From NCBI GenBank assembly GCA_002689195.1, contig NZFC01000025.1, positions 10,284-21,812 of the forward strand: 11,529 nt of DNA, written 5' to 3'. This DNA is from Rhodobiaceae bacterium (GTDB lineage Bacteria; Pseudomonadota; Alphaproteobacteria; RS24). The notes beneath the pieces were generated by a model. It was not told the DNA's origin. It did no database searches and saw nothing but the letters and a program-made list of their open reading frames with translations. Position 1 is the first letter of the stretch; the number at the start of each line of letters is the position of its first letter. This document shows, one piece after another, positions 1 through 11,162 of the stretch. The position numbers and the translations under genes were made by a program.

Positions 1-228
1 CAGGCAAACCGCAGCCGCTTCGACCCCAGCAACCCGCCGACGATACAATCGCGCGCCGAAACAGTTGTCTCCAATATGACCGACAGCCCGTATCAGCGCG
101 GCGAGCGTATATTCCACCAGAAATTCGGCTATGGGCGCATTGAGGCTATTGAGGGCAACAAGCTGACGGTCGGCTTTGAAAAGGCGGGACGCAAAAAAGT
201 GCTCGACACTTATGTTGAGAAGCACTGA
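1..228 (+). CDS. uvrD: UvrD/PcrA-type ATP-dependent DNA helicase, C-terminal end only
   Basis: The window opens inside this gene; frame 1 gives 75 residues and a TGA stop. The helicase motor lies outside the window. What is seen is the C-terminal Tudor-like domain of UvrD/PcrA helicases: the run GERIFHQKFGYGRIEAIEG at about residues 34-52 of the visible part, then a KLTVGF strand and the ending KKVLDTYVEKH. In this superfamily 1A family the motor unwinds DNA 3' to 5' in nucleotide excision and mismatch repair, and the Tudor-like tail contacts RNA polymerase. The stop is 9 nt before prmA, so the two are probably co-transcribed. The assignment rests only on the tail; Rep-like relatives lacking this domain are less likely. 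Confidence 0.85.
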   Translation, partial: QANRSRFDPSNPPTIQSRAETVVSNMTDSPYQRGERIFHQKFGYGRIEAIEGNKLTVGFEKAGRKKVLDTYVEKH

Positions 229-237
229 TTACAACCG

Positions 238-1068
238 ATGCCCGCCCTTTTTAAAGCCTGCGTGACCACACAGACGCCTGATCTGGCCGAAGCGTTTTTT
301 GACGAAGCCGGGGCCGTCGCCCAAGCGATTGGCCTGCCGCAAGATGGTGCCACGCGCGTTGAAGCGTATTTTACCGAAAGCCCCGCATTAGGCGTTCTGC
401 CGTTCGCGCACCAGGATTTCGACCTCGAACATGTGCCGGACGAAGACTGGGTGACGCGTAGCCAGCAAAACCTGCCGCCCGTGCCGGTGCCGCCGTTCTT
501 TCTGTTCGGGCACCATGACCGACCACGCGCGCGCCGTGCCCGCCACCATATTGAAATGGACGCAGGGCTCGCCTTCGGGTCGGGCCATCACGCCACGACG
601 CAAGGATGTTTGCACCTGCTGGCCCATGTGCTGAAAGCGCGCCGCCCGATGCACGCCGCCGATATCGGCACCGGCTCCGGCACGCTCGCCATCGCCCTTG
701 CCAAGGCGGGCTGCAAAAATGTTTTTGCCTGCGACAATGACCCCGACGCTGTGCGCGTGGCGCGGCAAAATTTTAAAATCAACACCCTGCCTGCCCATAT
801 CAGGCCAATATGGTGCAACGGGCTTGCCCATCCTGCAGCGCGCAAGGCCGGGCCGTTTGACCTGATTATGGCAAATATTGTCGCCGCGCCGCTCATCGCC
901 ATGGCCCCGGCCATGGCCGCGCATCTGGCCCCGACCGGACAGCTTATTCTTTCAGGCCTGTTGCACAGCCAAAAACAGCGCGTCGTTGCACGCTATCGCC
1001 ACGCCGGACTGAGCGTGCAAAAAGATATCCGCATTGACCCGTGGACGAGCCTTATGTTTCAGCGTTAG
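238..1068 (+). CDS. prmA: Ribosomal protein L11 methyltransferase PrmA
   Basis: PrmA is a cytoplasmic SAM-dependent enzyme that methylates amino groups of ribosomal protein L11. The 276-aa product is slightly shorter than the E. coli enzyme (293 aa). Residues 1 to about 90 match the position of the small N-terminal L11-recognition domain, followed by a linker and a Rossmann-fold methyltransferase domain. Diagnostic motifs are AFGSGHHATT (112-121), the SAM-binding loop DIGTGSG (142-148), the acidic motif DNDPDA (166-171), the PrmA-type post-strand motif ANIVAAPL (212-219, canonically ANI-x-x-x-PL) and SGLL (239-242). ATG at 238 is the first start after the helicase stop; its SD is weak, which fits read-through translation from upstream. 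The aminopeptidase gene follows after 10 nt. No key motif is missing. Confidence 0.95.
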   Translation: MPALFKACVTTQTPDLAEAFFDEAGAVAQAIGLPQDGATRVEAYFTESPALGVLPFAHQDFDLEHVPDEDWVTRSQQNLPPVPVPPFFLFGHHDRPRARRARHHIEMDAGLAFGSGHHATTQGCLHLLAHVLKARRPMHAADIGTGSGTLAIALAKAGCKNVFACDNDPDAVRVARQNFKINTLPAHIRPIWCNGLAHPAARKAGPFDLIMANIVAAPLIAMAPAMAAHLAPTGQLILSGLLHSQKQRVVARYRHAGLSVQKDIRIDPWTSLMFQR

Positions 1069-1078
1069 ACTTGCACTC

Positions 1079-2887
1079 ATGTTTCAAGATTTCGAAGACC
1101 CAAAAGATAGCAAGAACACAGGCCAGCATGTGAAGCTGTTGCGCCGCGCCATGGCCGAAGGCGGGCTTGATGCCTTTATCGTGCCGCGCGAAGACGCGTT
1201 TCAGGGCGAATATGTGCCGGCTGCGAACGAACGGCTGAAATGGCTGACCGGCTTTGGCGGCTCGGCTGGTGTCGCCGTGGTTATGGCGCGCCAAGCGGCA
1301 ATCTTCGTCGATGGGCGCTATATTCTGCAAGCCCCTGATCAGGTCGACACCGACATTTTTGAAGTTGTGCCGATTGCCGAAACCGGCCCCCTTGCATGGC
1401 TCGAACAAAAGCTCCGCAAGAACCAGCGCATCGGTATTGACCCGAAGCTGCACACGCTGGCTTTTGCGGGCGCGGTTGAAAAACTCGCGCGGCGTATGAG
1501 CCTCGACATTGACTATGTAAGCGATAATCCGGTCGACCGCGTCTGGGCCGACCGACCGGCCATGCCGGAAACCCAAATTATCTTGCATCCCAACCGGCTG
1601 GCCGGGCGCACCTCGCTCGACAAACGCTGCGCGCTGGGCCGCCAGCTTGCAAATGCCAACCAAGCCACAATGCTGGTGACGCAACCGGAAAATATTGCCT
1701 GGCTTTTGAACATTCGCGCCGACGATGTGCCGCACACGCCGTTCGCGCTGTCTTTCGGTATTTTGAAAGCCAGCGGCCGGTTCGACTGGTTTATTGACCC
1801 GAAGCGCGTTGACGCCAAAACCCGCCAGCATGTCGGCGACAAGCTGCACATTCACGCCAGCGACAAGCTCACCGCAAGCTTGGGCAAATTGAAAACAAAA
1901 ATACGCCTCGATCCCAGCACCACGCCGATTTGGTTTGCCGCCCAATTAGGGGGTGCCGAGATAGTGCATGGCGAGGATTTATGCACCTTGGCAAAGGCGT
2001 GCAAAACAAAAGCCGAAATAAAAGGCACCAAGGCCGCGCATTTGCGCGATGGCGCGGCGCTGTGTCGTTTCTTGTGCTGGTTGGACGCGCGCGGGCGCAG
2101 AGGCAAAATCAGCGAGATTGATGCAGCGCGCCAAGCGGAAGCCTTTCGCGCCGAAACCGGCAAGCTGCGGGATTTGAGCTTCGACACTATATCGGGAAGC
2201 GGGCCGAACGGCGCGATTGTACATTACCGCGTAACGCACGCCACCAATCGGCGTCTGCGCCCGGGGGATATCTACCTGATTGACAGCGGCGGACAATATG
2301 CCGATGGCACAACAGATGTAACCCGCACGGTGCTTATTGAGGGGCGTCCACCACCTATAGGTGCAGTTGATGCGTTTACGCGCGTTCTACGCGGCCATAT
2401 CGCGCTGGCCGCCGCGCGCTTTCCCACCGGCACAAACGGTATGCAACTGGACACGCTGGCCCGTGCGCCGCTATGGGCCGCAGGGCAGGATTTTGACCAC
2501 GGTACCGGCCATGGCGTCGGCAGTTATCTCTCCGTGCACGAAGGCCCGCAGCGCATTTCAAAGGGCGGGATGGTGCCAATGGCACCGGGCATGATCGTGT
2601 CGAATGAGCCTGGATACTATGCTGCAGGCCGTTTTGGGATAAGAATTGAGAATTTGCAATATGTCCGCCCCGCCAAAAACACGGGCGACAGGCACCGCGA
2701 TATGCTGGAGTTCGGCGCGCTGACGCTGGCCCCGATAGACCGGCGTTTGATCGACCAATCCGCCCTCACGGGGGACGAAAAAACATGGCTCAACACCTAT
2801 CACGCAGAAGTTCTGGCGAAGGTGAAACCGCTTGTGGATTCGGGCACCGCGAAGTGGCTGGAACGGGCGTGTCGCCCCATGCGGTGA
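1079..2887 (+). CDS. Aminopeptidase P (Xaa-Pro aminopeptidase, M24B family, three-domain form)
   Basis: The predicted enzyme is a cytoplasmic dinuclear metallopeptidase that removes an N-terminal residue preceding proline. The 602-aa length matches the long, three-domain aminopeptidase P class rather than the roughly 440-aa E. coli PepP. Two creatinase-like N-terminal domains occupy about residues 15-155 and 160-310, the pita-bread catalytic domain about 315-540, and a C-terminal extension the rest. By comparison with human XPNPEP1, metal ligands are D402, D413, H478, E510 and E524, with catalytic H382 in VHYRVTH. All sit in intact motifs (DSGGQYADGTTDVTRT, GTGHGVG, NEPGYY, GIRIEN). I chose ATG 1079 because protein similarity starts there; an in-frame ATG at 1034 lies inside prmA and would add 15 unrelated residues. 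The gene is 10 nt from prmA, so likely in the same operon. Its exact role beyond peptide turnover is not shown by the context. Confidence 0.93.
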   Translation: MFQDFEDPKDSKNTGQHVKLLRRAMAEGGLDAFIVPREDAFQGEYVPAANERLKWLTGFGGSAGVAVVMARQAAIFVDGRYILQAPDQVDTDIFEVVPIAETGPLAWLEQKLRKNQRIGIDPKLHTLAFAGAVEKLARRMSLDIDYVSDNPVDRVWADRPAMPETQIILHPNRLAGRTSLDKRCALGRQLANANQATMLVTQPENIAWLLNIRADDVPHTPFALSFGILKASGRFDWFIDPKRVDAKTRQHVGDKLHIHASDKLTASLGKLKTKIRLDPSTTPIWFAAQLGGAEIVHGEDLCTLAKACKTKAEIKGTKAAHLRDGAALCRFLCWLDARGRRGKISEIDAARQAEAFRAETGKLRDLSFDTISGSGPNGAIVHYRVTHATNRRLRPGDIYLIDSGGQYADGTTDVTRTVLIEGRPPPIGAVDAFTRVLRGHIALAAARFPTGTNGMQLDTLARAPLWAAGQDFDHGTGHGVGSYLSVHEGPQRISKGGMVPMAPGMIVSNEPGYYAAGRFGIRIENLQYVRPAKNTGDRHRDMLEFGALTLAPIDRRLIDQSALTGDEKTWLNTYHAEVLAKVKPLVDSGTAKWLERACRPMR

Positions 2888-2935
2888 CGAGTTCTATATA
2901 CAACCTAGGGGTGCTAGAATTATTGGCCTCAATCA

Positions 2936-2941
2936 TATATT
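2936..2941 (+). promoter_or_regulatory. Weak candidate -10 element before the 154-aa gene
   Basis: TATATT matches 5 of 6 positions of the sigma-70 -10 consensus and lies 27 nt before the ATG at 2969, in the only sizeable gap (81 nt, AT-richer than its surroundings) on the plus strand. No convincing -35 element sits 16-18 nt upstream, so this is a guess from position and composition. The gene could instead be read from the upstream operon. Confidence 0.25.
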
Positions 2942-2968
2942 CGTGGTGCAAAAGAATAAGGGAACAAC

Positions 2969-3433
2969 ATGCACCACTACTTTCAAACAGAGATCACCCT
3001 CGAAAATCTGATATGGGCCTCGCGGCGTCAGGAGTTCATTTCCTACCAACGGATCAATCAGGCTCAAGGTATTGCCGATCAGGATTGGTCTTTTGCATCC
3101 AGCTTGCTGATGCGCCATCTCGACCAATTGGCGAATAAGGCCTTTCGGGAGAACAAGCCTGTATTTTCATTTCTCGCTGTGTCGCGTAAAGAACTAACCA
3201 CCGGCAGACACACGACGCGGCGTCACCGGCAAATCATTCGAGCGTTTGGCGACATCGCGCCTGCGGAAAAGGACATTCTGGCCTTTATCAAGAAAGAGCA
3301 GATGCGCTGCTTCGCTTGGGGCATGGAAAAGGGCTGGCCGACACCAGAAGAAAAACCTGTCGACGCTCCGCGCCAGCCCGCGCGCAATGCGGAAGTTCAA
3401 GCGGCACGGCGGCACCGGTCCAAAAAACATTAA
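2969..3433 (+). CDS. Uncharacterised 154-aa protein
   Basis: I do not recognise a named family. The ORF looks real: a good SD (TAAGGGA, about 5 nt before the ATG) and a stop just before the opposing ligA end. There is no signal peptide or membrane segment, so it is probably cytoplasmic. Residues about 11-80 look like a compact folded domain: LENLIWASRRQEFISYQRIN (11-30), an amphipathic stretch SFASSLLMRHLDQLANKAF (41-59) and NKPVFSFLAVSRKELTTGR (62-80). The spacing resembles small winged-helix-like domains with a 'TY-x-EL ... P-x-L-x-x-LVV ... G' pattern, but that is inference from pattern only. Residues about 85-120 look helical. The tail from 122 is rich in Pro, Arg, His and Lys (ending RRHRSKKH), likely disordered and possibly nucleic-acid binding. 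It may be read from its own promoter or as the last gene of the upstream unit. Confidence 0.7.
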   Translation: MHHYFQTEITLENLIWASRRQEFISYQRINQAQGIADQDWSFASSLLMRHLDQLANKAFRENKPVFSFLAVSRKELTTGRHTTRRHRQIIRAFGDIAPAEKDILAFIKKEQMRCFAWGMEKGWPTPEEKPVDAPRQPARNAEVQAARRHRSKKH

Positions 3434-3445
3434 TATCGGAAAAGA

Positions 3446-7242
<3,797 letters not shown>

Positions 7243-7251
7243 TCGCGGCCC

Positions 7252-8064
7252 CTAAAAGACCTTATCGAGAGCCCTGCTAATCCAGGATGAGGGATCTTCC
7301 TTTGGGGTCAGTTCGCGGTCGACCAAATACCGATAGCTGTCACGATACCACCCGCTATTGGGGAAATTATACCCCAATACGGCGGCGGCATTTTGCGCCT
7401 CATTGGTGACGCCCAACGACAGATACACTTCCGTCAGGCGGTGCAAGGCTTCGGGCACATGCGAGGTGCGGGTATAATTTTTGATGACATTGGAAAACCG
7501 CACCGAGGCCGCAACATAATGGCCGCGTTTCAAATAATAGCGGCCCACATCCATTTCCTTGCCGGCGAGGTGGTCGCTGGTCAGGTCGAGCTTCAAAATT
7601 GCGTCGCGGGCATAGTCGCTTCCCGGATAACGCCGGATCACATCCACAAGGGCTTGCTGCGCCAGTTCGGTAATCAACTGGTCGCGTTTGACATCCGAAA
7701 TGCGTTCATACTGGCACATGGCGATGAGATAAAAGGCGTAAGGTGCCCGCTTATTGCCGGGATAAAGCGCAATAAAGCGGCGCGCCGTGAGGATCGCTTC
7801 ATCATATTTATTCTGCAAATAATAGGTATAGGCCGCCATGACCATCGCGCGGCGGGCCCATATAGAATAGGGGTGCTGGCGCTCAACCTCGTCAAATTGC
7901 AGCGCCGCATTGATGAAATTGCCGCGCTCCAACTCGTCAAAGGCTTGATTGTAAATCTGTTCGACGGGTCGCTCGATATATTCGGCGATTTCCGGGTCAT
8001 TTGCGCCGCACGCCGACAACACGCCGCACACAGCACACACAGTTAAAAATTGTTTCCACGTCAT
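7252..8064 (-). CDS. bamD: Outer membrane protein assembly lipoprotein BamD (ComL)
   Basis: BamD is the essential lipoprotein of the BAM complex, which folds beta-barrel proteins into the outer membrane; it is anchored to the inner leaflet and faces the periplasm. The 270-aa precursor starts with a short signal peptide (WK, then a hydrophobic stretch) and a clear lipobox LSAC, so the lipidated Cys is C19. The mature part is built of tandem TPR-like helical pairs (about residues 33-240): IYNQAFDELERGNFINAALQF, YYLQNKYDEAILTARRFIALYP, LAQQALVDVIRRYPGSDYA and RYYLKRGHYVAASVRFSNVI are recognisable BamD segments. I chose ATG 8064 because it sits directly before the signal peptide; the frame stays open to 8280 but that part overlaps lpxC and looks noncoding. 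No clear SD precedes the ATG. recN follows after 9 nt. Confidence 0.94.
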   Translation of the reverse strand: MTWKQFLTVCAVCGVLSACGANDPEIAEYIERPVEQIYNQAFDELERGNFINAALQFDEVERQHPYSIWARRAMVMAAYTYYLQNKYDEAILTARRFIALYPGNKRAPYAFYLIAMCQYERISDVKRDQLITELAQQALVDVIRRYPGSDYARDAILKLDLTSDHLAGKEMDVGRYYLKRGHYVAASVRFSNVIKNYTRTSHVPEALHRLTEVYLSLGVTNEAQNAAAVLGYNFPNSGWYRDSYRYLVDRELTPKEDPSSWISRALDKVF

Positions 8065-8161
8065 AATGAGATAGCGCCCCACGGTCCAAAAAGAGCCATT
8101 GAGCCTTTGTTTTACAGCATTGGGGGTAAGGATGCCAGCAGAGAGGGCGTAAAAGACGTGC

Positions 8162-9142
8162 TTATTCTGCCGCGAGAACTTTGTCGGTATCTGACAAATT
8201 GACCAGTTCAAAGGCATCAGCCTCAAGGAACAGAGCGTGCAGAAGCTTATTATGCAGCGCATGGCCTGATTTGTGCCCACGATAACGCCCGATCATCGGC
8301 AGGCCAAGCAGGTAAAGATCGCCGATTGCGTCCAGAAGTTTGTGTTGCACAAACTCTTTTGGAGAGCGCAAGCCTTCTTCGTTCATAATCACATCGCCAT
8401 CAACCAAAATGGCGTTTTCGATGGAACCGCCCAGCGCCAGCCCTGCACTGTGCATGGCCTCAACCTGATGCAGCATGCAGAAAGTGCGCGCACCGGCGAC
8501 ATTCATGTCAAATTTCTCGTCCATGAGGTCAAGCTGATAGGCCTGACGCCCAATGGCACCGCTTTGAAAATCAATCTCGGCTTCAAAAACACACCCGTCT
8601 TCGGGCAGCAATTCGCAATAGCTATCGCCTTGCGACACCCGCACGGGCTGTTTGACCCGCAAGGCCCGACGCACGGCGTTCAACTCGATAACACCAGCAC
8701 CGCGCACCAGATCAACAAAAGGCTGCGCGCTGCCATCCATAATCGGCACTTCCGGCCCGTCAATTTCAACGATGACATTATCGACCCGCATACCAGCCAG
8801 CGCCGCAAGCAAATGCTCAATCGTGCCGACCACATGCCCGTGGCTGTTGCCGATTTTGGTCGATAGGGTCACATCGCACACGCTACCGAAAAGGGCGGGA
8901 ATGGACGCTTCGTCGCGGTCGGAAATGTCTGTGCGGATAAAAACAATGCCCGTATCAGCCGCAGCCGGTACGAGGCGCATGGTCAATTCTGCGCCCGAAT
9001 GCAAACCAATGCCCCGACACACCACAGCCGCGCCCAGCGTGGTTTGGTCTGCGTTAAACTGCTGAATACCCGGCGTTCCGGCGAAAGCAACTGCCGGAAA
9101 ACGCTCGTGTATCTGAGCAATTGTGGCGGGGGGTGGTGCCAT
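8162..9142 (-). CDS. lpxC: UDP-3-O-acyl-N-acetylglucosamine deacetylase LpxC
   Basis: LpxC is the zinc amidase that catalyses the committed step of lipid A synthesis, so the organism makes lipopolysaccharide. The 326-aa product contains both LpxC domains. Zinc ligands by comparison with characterised LpxC proteins are H110 (GTIEHLLAAL), H267 and D271 (FVQHKLLDAIGD); the general base is E109, and H294 lies in KSGHALHN. Other family marks are GIGLHSG (44-50), DGSAQPF (136-142) and GARTFC (217-222). I start it at ATG 9142, which has AAGGA 10 nt upstream (9157-9153). That gives about 30 residues before the conserved core compared with E. coli LpxC. The longer in-frame start at 9211 lies upstream of the SD and is unlikely. 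Preceding ftsZ is the conserved arrangement at the end of the division cluster; bamD follows after 97 nt with no gene in between. Confidence 0.96.
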   Translation of the reverse strand: MAPPPATIAQIHERFPAVAFAGTPGIQQFNADQTTLGAAVVCRGIGLHSGAELTMRLVPAAADTGIVFIRTDISDRDEASIPALFGSVCDVTLSTKIGNSHGHVVGTIEHLLAALAGMRVDNVIVEIDGPEVPIMDGSAQPFVDLVRGAGVIELNAVRRALRVKQPVRVSQGDSYCELLPEDGCVFEAEIDFQSGAIGRQAYQLDLMDEKFDMNVAGARTFCMLHQVEAMHSAGLALGGSIENAILVDGDVIMNEEGLRSPKEFVQHKLLDAIGDLYLLGLPMIGRYRGHKSGHALHNKLLHALFLEADAFELVNLSDTDKVLAAE

Positions 9143-9152
9143 AGGGCATTTG

Positions 9153-9157
9153 TCCTT
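9153..9157 (-). promoter_or_regulatory. SD sequence that fixes the lpxC start
   Basis: On the minus strand AAGGA lies 10 nt before ATG 9142. An out-of-frame ATG (9149-9147) lies between them and would open a frame of only about 28 codons, so 9142 is the sensible lpxC start. Confidence 0.6.
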
Positions 9158-9218
9158 GGTTTCAACGTTTTGTCTGAGCTTCGTTCTACAAAAGCGGGAA
9201 ACCAAGTACAAATAACAG

Positions 9219-9247
9219 ATTATTGCTTAATATTACGGCCCTGTAAC
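9219..9247 (-). promoter_or_regulatory. Candidate sigma-70 promoter for lpxC
   Basis: Read on the minus strand, GTTACA (9247-9242, 4 of 6 to the -35 consensus) is followed by a 17-nt spacer and AATAAT (9224-9219, 5 of 6 to the -10 consensus). It lies about 75 nt before the lpxC ATG in the AT-rich spacer between the ftsZ terminator and lpxC. The position makes sense because transcription from ftsZ would stop at the terminator just upstream. Consensus matches alone are weak evidence. Confidence 0.4.
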
Positions 9248-9297
9248 ACACGCTCACCAAAGCGTTTCGCCCTGACGAAAAAATCGTGAAAAATAGT

Positions 9298-9329
9298 AAA
9301 AAAAGCCCGAGCGCAAGGCCCGGGCTTTT
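9298..9329 (-). terminator. Rho-independent terminator after ftsZ
   Basis: Eleven bases beyond the ftsZ stop, the minus strand shows GCCCG pairing with CGGGC (9325-9321 with 9309-9305) around an 11-nt loop, followed directly by seven T. Flanking A and T bases extend the stem to about nine pairs (AAAAGCCCG with CGGGCTTTT). The opposite strand also has a T-rich run after the stem, but no plus-strand gene needs it. It should end most ftsA-ftsZ transcripts before lpxC. Confidence 0.85.
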
Positions 9330-9339
9330 CTTTGATTTT

Positions 9340-11148
9340 CTAACGACGCAAGAAGGCCGGAATATCCAGCTGCTCGGCCTCGTAAGACGCGCTCATACTG
9401 GGCGCGGTTTGCATCTGGGTTTGCACCACTGGCGCCTGCTCAGCAATCGCCGGAGCCGGAGCTGATGGTGCTGCCGGTGCCGGTGCTGGTGCAGGTGTCA
9501 CAGAATTTACCGAGACTTGCGGCGCCGGTGCGCTTGGCGTTTCGGCTTTTGCCGCCGGCGCCGGAGCCGGAGCGGAAGCTGCGGGCGCGTCGAGATCTAG
9601 CGTCGGTTCGTTGTGCGTTGGTGCCGCAGCGACAAGCGGTGCTGGTTCAGCGGGTATCTCCTCAGGGATATCGAGAATGGCCGCCGGACGCATATCCGGT
9701 GCTGGCGCATCATCAATGTCGCGGCTGGCAATCTCAGCCGTTTCCTCAAAGCGTGGATCCAAGCTCGGCTCTACCCGCTCGCCCATACCCATAGGCTCCT
9801 CATCCTCAATCGGGTCAGGGGCCAGATGGCTTTTTTCCTCCGGCGGCTGGCGGTTGGTGCCCAGCACACGGTCAAGGAATGAACGCGAGCGTTTCGATAC
9901 TTCGCGCCGTGGCGCAAGTTTCGGCTCACGCAGGAAACCCGGCATCCCGCCCTCATTGGGTTCTTCGATGGCTTGCGGCGCCTCGGCCACGGGTGCGGGC
10001 TCTGCGATTTCCACAGCATCTTCAACCGTTGGCGGCGTCGCATCGGCTTGCATGAAGGCTGGCAATTTGCCTCCCTCAAGCTCGATCTCGGCCTCCGGTG
10101 GCTCGGAAGGCGGATAATCCTGCATCTGGCCTCCCATATTGATCACCTCGCCGCGTGTAACGGGGCGCAATTTCGATTTTGCCCCCGCCTCAATGCCGGT
10201 GGCGACGACAGAAACCCGCACCATGCCCTTGAGATTATCGTCGAAAGTGGAGCCGATGATAATATTAGCGTTTTCGTCAACCTCATCCTTGATGCGGTTG
10301 GCAGCCTCATCCACCTCATAAAGCGTCATGTCTTCGCCGCCGGAAATATTAATCAACAGACCATTGGCTCCGCTCATCGACACATCGTCGAGCAGCGGGT
10401 TGGCAATCGCAGCTTCTGCGGCTTCGATGGCGCGGTTGTCGCCTTCGGCTTCGCCCGTGCCCATCATGGCTTTGCCCATTTCGTCCATAATGGTTTTGAC
10501 ATCGGCAAAGTCGAGATTGATGAGCCCCGGCTTGATCATGAGATCGGTAATGCCAGACACGCCCGAATGCAGCACTTCATCAGCCATGGCAAAAGCTTCG
10601 GCAAATGTCGTCTGGGCATTGGCAATGCGGAACAGGTTCTGGTTCGGGATGATGATAAGCGTATCAACTTCCTTTGCCAGTTCGTTAATGCCCTCATTGG
10701 CCGAGCGCATGCGCCGTGTGCCTTCAAAATCGAAGGGCTTGGTCACCACGCCGACCGTCAACACGCCCAACTCGCGCGCCGCGCGGGCAATCACGGGTGC
10801 CGCACCTGTGCCGGTGCCCCCGCCCATGCCAGCCGTGACAAAGGCCATGTGCGAGCCTTGCAGCATGTCGACGATTTCGGCCATCGACTCCTCGGCGGCT
10901 TGTCGGCCTACTTCCGGATTTGAACCGGCGCCCAATCCTTCGGTGAGCTTGTTGCCCATCTGGATCCGACGATCGGCTTGGCTGGCCGCAAGTGCCTGTG
11001 CGTCAGTATTAGCGACGACAAAATCGACACCTTCCAGCCCTGCGCTCACCATATTATTGACCGCATTGCCGCCAGCACCCCCGATGCCAAACACGACAAT
11101 ACGGGGTTTAAGTTCCCTTTTTGGTGGAACGGTAAGATGAATACTCAT
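9340..11148 (-). CDS. ftsZ: Cell division protein FtsZ (tubulin-like GTPase)
   Basis: FtsZ polymerises at midcell into the ring that organises the division machinery. The 602-aa product is long: E. coli FtsZ has 383, and the excess is the C-terminal linker. The GTPase core (about 12-330) is intact: GIGGAGGNA (21-29), NTDAQAL (47-53), the tubulin signature GGGTGTG (109-115) and the catalytic T7 loop NLDFADV (211-217). The linker (about 335-590) is acidic, then Pro/Ala-rich with near-repetitive APAPAP stretches, and holds a basic segment (413-433). The protein ends in the conserved peptide LDIPAFLRR (594-602), which binds FtsA and other partners. ATG 11148 has a strong SD (AAGGAG, 11160-11155, 6 nt away); the in-frame ATG at 11238 would add 30 atypical residues. 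It follows ftsA and is closed by an intrinsic terminator. Confidence 0.98.
   Translation of the reverse strand: MSIHLTVPPKRELKPRIVVFGIGGAGGNAVNNMVSAGLEGVDFVVANTDAQALAASQADRRIQMGNKLTEGLGAGSNPEVGRQAAEESMAEIVDMLQGSHMAFVTAGMGGGTGTGAAPVIARAARELGVLTVGVVTKPFDFEGTRRMRSANEGINELAKEVDTLIIIPNQNLFRIANAQTTFAEAFAMADEVLHSGVSGITDLMIKPGLINLDFADVKTIMDEMGKAMMGTGEAEGDNRAIEAAEAAIANPLLDDVSMSGANGLLINISGGEDMTLYEVDEAANRIKDEVDENANIIIGSTFDDNLKGMVRVSVVATGIEAGAKSKLRPVTRGEVINMGGQMQDYPPSEPPEAEIELEGGKLPAFMQADATPPTVEDAVEIAEPAPVAEAPQAIEEPNEGGMPGFLREPKLAPRREVSKRSRSFLDRVLGTNRQPPEEKSHLAPDPIEDEEPMGMGERVEPSLDPRFEETAEIASRDIDDAPAPDMRPAAILDIPEEIPAEPAPLVAAAPTHNEPTLDLDAPAASAPAPAPAAKAETPSAPAPQVSVNSVTPAPAPAPAAPSAPAPAIAEQAPVVQTQMQTAPSMSASYEAEQLDIPAFLRR
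9430..9590 (-). repeat. Low-complexity Ala/Pro-coding tract in the ftsZ linker
   Basis: Two imperfect runs of GCC/GGC-rich codons (around 9440-9500 and 9545-9585) encode Ala-Pro alternation at about FtsZ residues 521-570. The DNA consists of degenerate 6-nt units such as GCCGGT and GCCGGA on the plus strand, the sort of sequence that changes length by slippage. Linkers of this kind usually vary in length between strains. Confidence 0.6.
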
Positions 11149-11154
11149 GGCGTT

Positions 11155-11160
11155 CTCCTT
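11155..11160 (-). promoter_or_regulatory. Strong SD that fixes the ftsZ start
   Basis: AAGGAG on the minus strand is 6 nt from ATG 11148 and begins just after the TAG stop of the upstream small ORF (11165-11163), so a ribosome ending that ORF would stop next to the ftsZ start. Confidence 0.8.
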
Positions 11161-11162
11161 TT

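Noticed and set aside
1034..1078. Earlier in-frame start for aminopeptidase P
   Set aside because: Lies inside prmA and would add 15 residues with no family similarity; ATG 1079 begins the recognisable N-terminus.
1052..1945. 297-codon minus-strand ORF opposite aminopeptidase P
   Set aside because: Opposite a gene with complete catalytic residues; composition is typical of a complementary-strand artefact.
2785..3138. 117-codon plus-strand ORF spanning the aminopeptidase end and the 154-aa gene
   Set aside because: Overlaps two better-supported genes in another frame, with no SD or similarity.
8065..8280. Longer BamD reading frame
   Set aside because: Would put 72 residues before a clear lipoprotein signal peptide and overlap the lpxC end; this is only an open frame. 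The 97-nt lpxC-bamD spacer has no convincing terminator; a GGCTC-AAT-GGCTC run there is a direct, not inverted, repeat.
9973..10923. 316-codon plus-strand ORF antisense to ftsZ
   Set aside because: It lies wholly opposite the conserved FtsZ core; its His/Arg-rich composition is what a GC-rich complementary strand gives, and no family motif is visible.
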